A stretch of 64,000 bases of DNA from Odobenus rosmarus divergens (Eukaryota > Chordata > Mammalia > Carnivora > Odobenidae), in assembly GCF_000321225.1 (NCBI RefSeq), contig NW_004450301.1, forward strand, positions 942,709 through 1,006,708, read 5' to 3'. Positions 53,394 to 64,000 of this stretch are shown one piece after another. Positions within the stretch are counted from its first letter, which is position 1, and each line of letters opens with the position of its first letter. Below the pieces are notes generated by a model. It saw only the letters and a list, made by a program, of their open reading frames with translations. It was not told the origin of the DNA and made no database searches. Made by a program: the position numbers and the translations under genes.

Positions 53394-53504
53394 AAAATTG
53401 GATAAAAATGAGTTACCTGAAGATGTGAACTCAATTCTGAAGAAGGCCTATAAACATTTAAGTTATTATAATAACCAGCACTTCCCTTCAATCAGAGAGG
53501 AAAA
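53394..53504 (+). CDS. CFAP46: CFAP46 exon 8, residues 252-289 (split codons)
   Basis: 111-bp exon with acceptor aattctag and donor gtaagt. It encodes KLDKNELPEDVNSILKKAYK and HLSYYNNQHFPSIREE. It enters and leaves in phase 2, so it could be skipped in frame. It lies only about 330 bp after the end of the intron 7 minisatellite, so length changes of that array act close to this acceptor. Confidence 0.93.
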
Positions 53505-54253
53505 GTAAGTGTTCGTGTTTTTTCCACTTTCACATCTACATAATCATTGTACCACATCAAGCATCAGCCATTGTGGAGATTCCACTCTATTTTCTGGTCT
53601 TGAGGTTTGTACTGTTTGAGGAGCATTTGGGATACGTAGCTTCATATCGTACTTTTTAAATCAAATTTAGCTTCTCAGCATAGGTACTTTTCAAGTTACT
53701 GAAACATCTCACGGCTTTCTGAGTAACAGCCTAACACCTCAGCAGCTATAGTCCCCCACCCCCAGCACTCCAGTTTTTCAATCCTGTGTGCCTTCCTCCA
53801 TCCTCTGGGTGCCGTTTGCATTTAGGAGGCATCCTGGATTGGATTCCTAGGAATGGATAGCTGAGCCAGAGGCTGACAGAATGAACTAGAATGTACCCTC
53901 TAGTTTATTCCCACAGAAATGATGGGTGTGCTTCCCAATCCAGCAGCTGTTTTGTCACATTCTCATGTGTGCTGACTTAAAAGAATGGACACCACCACCA
54001 CCCTGTTAACCTGGTGGCTGAAATGATCTTACTGCTTTGGTTTCCATCTGTGCGCCTCCAATTACCCGTGAGGTGTAATGCTCAGCCATATGTGGAGGCC
54101 TCTGAACTACCACTTTTGAGAATTTATCTTTTGAGTTCTCAATGATTTTCTCATCAACTTCTTGGCACTCCTAACACATGAAACATTTTGGCCATTGTCT
54201 ATAATATTATTTATGTATTTTTTCAGTCTGTCACTCATTCATTGATTTTGGGG

Positions 54254-54714
54254 TGTTATGGGTGGAACTGTGTTCCCCAAAAAGATCTATTCAAGTCCCG
54301 ACCCTTGCTGCCTGTGAACATGATCGTATTTGGAAATAGGGTTTTTGCAGATGTCATCAAGTTAAGATGGGGTCATACTGGATTAGGATGGGCACTAATG
54401 AGTGACTTTTGTCCTTATAAGAGGAGGGAAATTTGGGATGCAGATGCTTATGGTGAAGAAGGCCAGGTGACGATAGAGGCAGAGATTAGAGTGTTGTAGC
54501 TGCAAGCCAAGGGGCACCAAGGATTGCTGGCGAACACCAGAAGCCAGCAGAGCAAGGAAGGATCTTGCCCTAGAGCCCTCAGAGGGAGCGTGGTCCTGCA
54601 ATACCTTGATTTCAGTCTCCTGGCCTCTGGAACTGTAAGAGATGGAATTTCTGTTGTTTAAGCCAATTAGTTGTTGGTAATCCATCACAGCCGCCTTAGA
54701 AAACTCATATAGGG
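54254..54714 (+). repeat. MaLR-type solo LTR (MLT1/MST-like)
   Basis: It begins with tgttatgg and contains gtgttccccaaaaaga, atttggaaatagggttttt with gcagatgt, gtccttataaga, then ctcctggcctctggaactgt and atttctgttgtttaagcca. This order and wording are typical of mammalian MaLR LTRs. It is a solo LTR of an ancient retroviral-like element with no internal coding part, and the subfamily cannot be fixed by eye. Confidence 0.75.
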
Positions 54715-55080
54715 GGTGTATTATCCATTGCTCCGTCACAAATTACCACAGAGCTTGCAGCTTACGACAATGCATACTGATTCTCTCACAGTGTCCGTGG
54801 GAAGGGAATCCAGGCACAGCTGCCATCCAGGTGTTGGCAGGGCCATGGTCTCTTCTGAAGCTCGATGAGCAGGTGCTTTATCAGAGCCAGCAAGGGATAA
54901 TTGACCAGTGCAAGGGAAGTCAGAATTGTTTGGGATCTGATCAGGCCCAAGGTTGAGGTCTCCTGTTGGTTAACAGTGGTTACTCAAAGGGAAGGGATCA
55001 CACAGGCCATGAACACCAGGGAGCAGGGTCACCGGGCATCTTGAGGCCGTCTGCGGTAGATTGGATGAAAGGGACCACAA
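54715..55080. repeat. Probable old interspersed repeat (class uncertain)
   Basis: Starting with text resembling ttgctccgtcacaaattac, followed by ctctcacagtgtccgtggg and aggtgttggcagggcc, this matches a common mammalian repeat I have seen often but cannot assign to a family. It abuts the MaLR LTR. Confidence 0.4.
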
Positions 55081-55199
55081 GATGGCTCGTGTTCATGTTG
55101 TCACTTCCTGTAGGAACTCATCCACGGCTCTTGAATTTGTACAGATTTAATGCACCAGGGGTGGTGTATATACATATTTTTAAAATGATTTTCATCATT

Positions 55200-55391
55200 G
55201 GGATGCCTGGTGGTGCAGTTGGTTAAGCATCTGACTCTTGGTTTCAGCTCAGGTCATGATCTCAGGGTCGTGAGATTGAGCCCCACATCAGGCTCCGCGC
55301 TCAGTGCAGAGTCTGTGATTCTCTCTCCCTCTGCCTCTACCTGTCTCTCACTCCCATACTCGCTCTCTCTAAAATAAATAAATAAATCTTT
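55200..55391 (+). mobile_element. Can-SINE (SINEC), + strand
   Basis: tRNA-derived head (tggttaagcatctgac, ggtcatgatctcagggtcg), a CT-rich middle, and an A-rich tail aataaataaataaatctt. It is flanked by the 17-bp target-site duplication aaatgattttcatcatt at 55183-55199 and 55392-55408, identical on both sides. Carnivora-specific family. Confidence 0.93.
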
Positions 55392-57034
55392 AAATGATTT
55401 TCATCATTTTCTTCTTATTTCAAATTTAATATGCAGTAATTATAGGAAGTTTGAAAATGGATCAGTGTATATTTTCAACATTATTATCACATAGGTTTTT
55501 AATCTACTTCTTCCATATGAATTGTGAACATGTTTCTGCATCACAAAATATTCTGCAACTAAGTTCTTAACATGGGTTTTCAGGCCCTCTAGGAGGTCAG
55601 TCAGAGCACTTCGGGTTAGGAGAACCCATGCACACACATAGGCATGTGTATGCACAAATGTGCAGTGTCCCCTCCAGCGTCCCTTATTACAGCTGGGCCC
55701 TCCCTTGGGGGCCTCACTACTGATATGAGCAGCTCCAGGGGAAGTTTCTAGAAATGGGACTCTGGGGCACTGATGCATGCTGCAAAAGCCACACGGAGCA
55801 CGCATGTGAAGACCCTTGCCTCTGACCTCTCTGACCCTCTCGGAGCAAGTCGGAGGAGAGGGGCATGCCATTGCTCTCACCCCGTCCTCTGACTGCTGGT
55901 GTTTTGTCCTACATTTCCTGGCATTTTTTCCCTTTATTAGTTTCCTATACACTTATTTTGCCCATTTTTTATAAGTAGGGTATAAACCATTTCATTATTG
56001 ACTTGCAGAAGATTTTTCTATTTTAAAATTTGAGCCCTCCAGCGCCAGTATATTTATCAATTGTCCCAGTTTGTTTACCTTTTAGGTTTTTAAAATTAAT
56101 TTTTGATGTACAGAATTGTTTTATTTAATATAAGAATAATTCGAACTCATATTTATTCCCGCCAGTCCTGGGCCTGTCGCGGATTCCTTGCCCAACAGCC
56201 CTGTGAGTCAGGGCTGACCCAGGTCCCCCAGAAGTCCAGGCCGTGTGGCCCCAGCTCAGAGCTGGCTGCATACCCTGACCCCCACTTGTGGGCCCCCAAC
56301 CCCCACCATGAGCCAGGCTTGGCCTTGTGTTCCCCGCCTCTACCTATGTGCCCAGCAAGGCCCTCCCACCTCCAGGTTTGAAAATGGTTCTGTCCCCTGC
56401 GGTGTCTCTGTGGCTTTACTTTTGTAAGAACTTCTGCTTTTCCTGTGTGTGGCCAGAGAGGATGAGCCCGGCAGCTCCTGATGTGGACAGTTAGGTTTCC
56501 TCGGCTTCATGTGCGCTCTGCGTTTGCTTGGTGCTGCTCGGGCCTGGAGGAGAGGGCGTGTCCTGTGCTGGCCGGACCACTTGTCCCGAGCTGCCTTCTG
56601 TGTTTGCTTTCAGGTCCTTCCTGTCTAAAAGCCTCAGGCTCCCAACTCTGAGTGAGGGACCCTGCTGACACCCCTCCACCCAGGCTTCTGTGCCTAGAAT
56701 TCTGGGTGGGAAAAAATGTTCTGTTAGTTTAAACCTGAAAAAAGGACTAAAACCCAGTGATTTATATCTTTTCGGGTTCTCCCTCCTTACCTGCGCAGTG
56801 GGTCCGTGTGGCTGGAGCTCAGGGAGCACTGAGGGGCAGGATGTCAAGCCAGGCCTGCCAGGGTCCTTGGAGCTCCAGGGGCTGAGCAGGGGGAGGGGGA
56901 GGGGGGCCGGGATGGTGGGAGTGCAGGTTGGGGAGGGTGGCGACACCGAGTTCGGTTGTTACAGCAGACTAGCCATTTGGGGTCCTGGGTAAGACGGTGA
57001 TGGTTAGCTCGAAAAGGGCAGAAAGGGCACCGGC

Positions 57035-57215
57035 TTGTCCCAGGGGACATTTGGCATGTCTGGAGACTACCAGTGGCCGCTGTGGGGGCTGCTACTGGCA
57101 CCTCGTGACTGGCAGCGGGGCGCTGCTAAAGGTACTGGGGTGTGCAGGATGCGTCTCCCGTGCCCAACAAAGAACTGCCTGGTCCAGGATGTCACGGTCA
57201 AGGCGGAGGACCCGG
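57035..57215 (-). mobile_element. MER20 (hAT-Charlie) fragment
   Basis: The + strand contains ccaggggacatttggcatgt followed by ctggagac, then gctactggcacc, gctgctaaagg and caacaaagaactgcctgg. This is the reverse complement of the MER20 non-autonomous DNA transposon, with typical ancient divergence. Confidence 0.7.
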
Positions 57216-57731
57216 GCCAGTCCTAGATCAGGCCTGGACTCCTACGGGTTTACGTTAAGTCTTAAGATCAGGTAGTCTAGTCCTCCAGCCTTGTTTTCAA
57301 AGTCACTTTGGCCCTCATGGGTCCTTTGCACTCCCACATAGGTGTTAGCATCAGCTACTTTCTAAGAAGCCCTGGACTAGTGATATCATTGGATGCTTGT
57401 CCCGTGGTCGGGGGAAGAAGCTTTGAGTCAGGAAATTCGTGGCTGTTGCCCGTGTTGCCCCCACTGCTCTGATGATTCAGACGGTGACACCCAAGGCGCC
57501 GAGAGGCTGTGCGGGGCGTTTGCCTGCCTCCTTCCTTGCATTTGTACCCACCTAAGGGCAGAGAACGAGGAGCAGTTCGCCCAGCGGGCGGAGCTCTTCA
57601 TTTCCGCCAAATTCTGTGTCAGGGCCTGGCGGGGGCTGGGCTTGGGGACCTAGGATGTTTGTTTTATTTTTGTTTCCTGCCTCTGGTTAACCGATGACTG
57701 CTTTTTCTCCCCTACAGGTACATGCAGGTAA

Positions 57732-59800
<2,069 letters not shown>

Positions 59801-62075
59801 CTAGCTTACTGCCTGGAGACTTTGCAGACTCAGCGAGGGAGGGGAACACAGGTGAAACCTAAGACAGTCTACCTGGATTGAGGAGGAGGTGGCAGTCAGG
59901 AGGACGGAGCAGCTCCAGCTCACAGGACAGAGCACCAGAGAGGAATGAACTGCACAAAATGAGAGTTCTGGAGAGCTCCAGAGGCTCCTCCTTGGAGTCT
60001 TCAGCTGAGTTCTGATTCGTGCACGTGTGGAAGGGAACTACACAAGCTGGAGAGGGGGCCACCTAACCAGAGACCGGGGACCAGTCTTCAGAGTTACACA
60101 GGGCTGAGAATAGTTCCTGCCATGGAATTTAAAGCAGTTAGATCTAGATCCCGGCTTCCTGGCCACTGGACACACACCCGTCTCACACACAGTATGGCTT
60201 CTGTCAGTTAGCCAGTGCCCAGGACCCCAGAACTGCTGTTGCTGCACAAGCACTCCGATGTAGTCTTCAGCTCCATGACTGCTCCATGGGCGCCCGTGCA
60301 CCAGAAATCCGTGCCACCACCGCTAGGGTGCTTGCAACCCAGACCCAGTGCCAAAAGAGATCCCCATGGCCACGACATCCCCTGTGGGAGAAAAAGTGAT
60401 CAGAAGGTCCCCAGCAGCCTTTGCCACTGAGGACCCCAACAGACCTTGAAACTAGAGACCAGCAGCCTTGACTGTTGAGGAATCCTACAGTCTTTGCTGA
60501 GGCTAACCTCAGCTGTTGGAGCTGCATGGAGACAATGACACTGGGCTTTCCCTAGCACGATAGCTGCCAGCCACATCCTACCTCGCTGGCATTCTCACCC
60601 CACCCACAGGTGAAGGTCTGTCCCCACCGAAACTGGACTGTAAAGTCTGGAAGAGATGACTACTTCATCAAATGCACAGACATCAACACAAGGCTACAAA
60701 AAACACAAAAAATCAAGGAAACATGACACCACCAAAGAAACACAACAATTTTCCCATAACCTACTCCAAAGAAATGGAGGTATATGAATTGCCAGACAAA
60801 TAATTCAAAATAATTGTTTTAAGGAAGCTCAGCAAGCTACAAGGAACACAGATACACAATGAAATCAGGAAAAATGTGTGAACAAAATGAGAAGTTCAAT
60901 AGTGATAAAAATCATTTAAAAAAACAATCAAATAGAGATCCTGGAGCCGAAGAATAAATACAGTGAATGAAGTGAAAAGTATAGTGGAGAGCATCAATAG
61001 GAGGCTTGATCAAGCAGAAAAAAGAATTTGTAAACTAAAAGATCATTTGAAATTTTCCAGAGGAGAAAAAATGAAAAAGAGAATAGAAAGCCTCTGTGAA
61101 TTATGGGATACTAGCAAGCAAAACAATATTTGCTTTATGGGAGTCCCAGAGGCAAAGGGAGAGGAAGGGGCAAGAAAACTGATTAAAAAAAATAATGGTT
61201 GAAAACCCCCCAAATCTGGAGAAGAGGTATGGTCATCCAAGTACACAAAGCTCATAGGTCTCATAGAGATTCAACCCAGTGAAGACTTCACCAAGGCATA
61301 TGATAATAAAAGTGCCAAAGTTCTATTATACAAATTATTATTATTATAAAAGAGAGAATTTTGAAAGCAGCAGGAGAACCAAAATGATCTGATACAAGGG
61401 AATCTCCATAAGGCTCTCAATGGATTTATCAGCAGAAACCTTGCAGGCCAGGAAGGGATTGGATGATATATTCAAAGTGCTGAATGGAAAAACTGCCAAA
61501 CAAGAATATTTTATCCAGCAAAGCTGTCCTTCAGAAACAAAGGAGAGAGAAAGACAGTCCCGGACAAACAAAAGCTGAGGGAGTTGATCGACACTAGACC
61601 TGCCCTCGAAGAAATGCTAAAGAGAGTTCTTCAAGGTGAAGTGAAAGGACATTAATTAATAACAGGAAAATATACGAAAGTATAAAACTGACTGGTAAAG
61701 GTAAGTATATAGTTACATCAGAATACTCTTATACTGTAATGGTGTATAAATCACTTCACCTGGTATAAAGTCTAAAAGACAAAATTACTAAGAATAACTT
61801 GCTACAATAATTTGTTAATGGATACAAAACATTAAAAGATGTAGATTGTGACATGAAAAATATAAAATGTAGTGGGGAGTAGTAAAAAGGTAGAATTTTT
61901 ATATGTGATTGGAGTGAAGTTGTTTCAACTTAAAATAGATTGTCATGACTATAGATGTTTTCTGTAAGCTTCATGGTAACCACAAAGCACAATGCACAAA
62001 AGATTAAAAGAAAAGAGTCAAAGCATACCACACTGGAGAATCATCAAAACACAGAAGGAGAAAGGAACAAAGAAG

Positions 62076-62242
62076 CTATAAAACAGCCAGAAAAGAAAAT
62101 GATAATACTAAGTCCTTACCTATTAACAATTACTTTAAATATGAAGGACTAAATTCACCTATTAAAAGACAGAGTACTGAATGTATTAAATTTTTTTTAA
62201 AAGACCCAACTATATGCTGCCCACAAGAGACTTACTTCAGCT
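62076..62242 (+). repeat. Left arm of a 167-bp inverted repeat inside the L1
   Basis: L1 ORF2 endonuclease segment (encodes NGLNSPIKR-like then CCPQET-like text) in normal orientation. Its reverse complement lies at 62766-62933 with about four or five differences. The spacer between the arms is 523 bp. Confidence 0.9.
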
Positions 62243-62765
62243 TTAAGGACACATGTAGGCTGAACGTGAAGGGATGGGAAAAGATATTCCATGCAGATGG
62301 TAACCACAAGAGCAGGAGTAGCTATCCTTACTTATCCAAAAGTAAAAAAAAAAAAAAAGTAATGAGACAAAAAGATCATTATATAATGATAAACAATTGA
62401 TTAATCAAGAGAATGTAACAATTGTGCATACATACATACCCAGCATTAGAGCGCCTAAGGGCATGAAGCGAGTAGTAACAGATCTGAAAGCAGAAATATA
62501 CAGCAACACAATAATAGTAGGGATCTGCAAGACTTCACTTTCAACGTGGATATATCATCCAAACAGAAAATCGTTAGGGATATATTGGGCTTGAGCTACA
62601 CTTGAGACCAAATGGGCTTAATAGACATATATAGAAGAGAGAAGACTCAAATAAAATCAGAAATGAAAGAGGGGACATTACCACTGATACCACAGAGATA
62701 TGAAGGATCATAAGAGAACACTATGAAAATTATACCCCAACAAGATGGATAACCTATAAGAAAGT

Positions 62766-62933
62766 AGCTGAAGTAAGTCTCTTGTGGGCAGCATATAGTT
62801 GGGTCTTTTTAGAAAAAATTTAATACATTCAGTACTCTGTCTTTTAATAGGCGAATTTAGTCCTTCATATTTAAAGTAATTGTTAATAGGTAAGGACTTA
62901 TTATTATCATCTTCTTTTCTGGCTGTTTTATAG
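62766..62933 (-). repeat. Right arm of the inverted repeat
   Basis: Inverted copy of 62076-62242. It interrupts L1 ORF2 between the caacaagatggataacc linker text and the aatctaccaagactgaatca text, which are adjacent in normal L1s. It is therefore an insertion, not part of the original element. Confidence 0.9.
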
Positions 62934-63908
62934 AAACACACAATCTACCAAGACTGAATCATGAAGAAATGGGAAATCTGAATAGACTGATAACTAGTAA
63001 GTAGTTTGAAATAGTAATAAAAAATCTCCCAACAAAGAAATGCCCAGGACCAGATGACTTCACTAGTGAATTATACCAAACATTTAAAGAAGAATTGATG
63101 CCAATCCTTTAAAAACTCTTAAAAAAAAAAAAAAAAAAAACTGAAGAGAAAGGAACACTCCCCAACTCATTTTTAAGGCCACGATCGCTTTGGTAGCAAA
63201 GCCAGACAAAGACACCACAAGAAAAGAAAACCACAGGCCAATATCCCTGATGAACATGGATGCAAAAGTCCTCAACAAAATACCAGCAAACTGGATTCAA
63301 CAGCACATTGTAGAGATCATATGCCAAGATCAGGTATGATTTATCCTGAGGATGCAAAAATGGTTTAACGCAGACAAATCAAATAAATGTGATGCAACGT
63401 ATTAACAGAAAGAAGGATAAAAGCCATATGATCATCTCAACACATGCAAGAAAAGCATTTGTCAAAATTCAACATCCTTTCATGATAAAACTCCCAACAA
63501 ATTTGGTATAGAAAGAATGTTATCGCAACATAACAAAGGTCATCTAAGACCAGCCCACAGCTCACATCATACTCCATGGTGAAAAGCTAAAGGGAAAATT
63601 CCACCAAAAACTGTTAGAACTAATGAGCAAATTCAGTAAAGTTGCAAAATTCACAATCAGCAGAAATCAGTTGTTTCTGTACACTAACAATGAACTATCT
63701 GAAAGAGGAATTAAGAAAACAATCCCATTTATAATAGTATCAAAAACCATAAAATACTTAGGAATAAATTTAGCCAAGGAAGTGGAAGACCTATACACTG
63801 AAAACTATAAGACACTGATAAAAGAAATTGAGGAAGACACAAATAAATGGAAAGATAGTCAATGTTTATGGATTGAAAGAATTAAAATTGTTAAAATGTC
63901 TATACTAA

Positions 63909-64000
63909 GGGGGCGGAGCAAGATGGCGGAGGAGTAGGAGACCTGGATTTCGTCTGGTCTCAGGAATTCAGCTGAATAGGGATCAAACCATTCTGAACAC
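63909..64000 (+). mobile_element. 5' end of a young carnivoran L1, cut by the window edge
   Basis: It starts with gggggcggagcaagatggcg followed by gaggagtagg and gacctggatttcgtctgg, the start of the carnivoran L1 5' UTR. Because the extreme 5' end is present, the copy is not 5'-truncated and may be full length beyond the window. It is inserted in sense into the old L1 right after ORF2 text encoding KMSIL. Confidence 0.88.

Larger units (their letters stand above)
59850..63908 (+). mobile_element. Old, long L1 element (5' UTR, ORF1 and ORF2 remnants)
   Basis: Sense-strand L1 of an older mammalian type. A 5' UTR-like part (59850-60700) leads to an ORF1 remnant (about 60950-61650; frame fragments such as ESINRRLDQAEKRIC and WDTSKQNN, then the ORF1 C-terminal text around 61420-61640). 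ORF2 pieces follow: endonuclease about 62100-62340, linker, and reverse transcriptase to 63908 (fragment KTIKYLGINLAKEVEDLYTE at about 63750). Both ORFs carry stops and frameshifts, so the element is dead. There are A-runs near 62345 and 63121-63141. An inverted copy of its own endonuclease segment is inserted at 62766-62933. The 3' part is cut off by a younger L1 at about 63909. Confidence 0.85.

Overview
This is a window of mammalian genomic DNA from a carnivoran, most likely an arctoid caniform (bear, seal or mustelid type). The evidence is four tRNA-derived Can-SINE copies, which are found only in Carnivora and whose sequence reads as the arctoid form rather than the cat or dog-specific form. 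The L1 3' end at 24.2-25.5 kb is also of carnivoran type. The species assignment is inference from repeat type. Spliced exons, interspersed repeats and a CpG island rule out a microbial genome. || Layout. Positions 1-45.7 kb are GC-rich, apparently intergenic DNA. I recognise no protein-coding exon there. It holds decayed L1 pieces, MIR, a Tigger DNA transposon, Can-SINEs, several micro- and minisatellites, and a young 5'-truncated L1 nested in an old L1 with a 17-bp target-site duplication. The many ORFs in this part are chance frames in GC-rich sequence. || Positions 45.7-47.0 kb form a CpG island with GC boxes and a near-perfect palindromic RFX X-box about 50 bp before a start codon. From 46,537 to the window end runs the 5' part of CFAP46 (formerly TTC40) on the + strand. 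Nine coding exons with canonical AG/GT borders and consistent phases encode residues 1-322 of a protein of about 2,700 residues. CFAP46 belongs to the C1d projection of the central-pair apparatus of motile cilia, and an X-box promoter fits a ciliary gene. || Within the gene, intron 7 carries a minisatellite of about 1.6 kb with a 33-bp unit. Intron 8 has a MaLR-type LTR, a Can-SINE with an intact target-site duplication and a MER20. Intron 9 contains a long decayed L1 holding a 167-bp inverted duplication of its own endonuclease segment. At its far edge that L1 is interrupted by the intact 5' start of a young L1 that runs out of the window. I found no previously undescribed gene system. The items most worth checking are the X-box promoter, the intronic minisatellite, the L1 hairpin and the young L1 at the edge.
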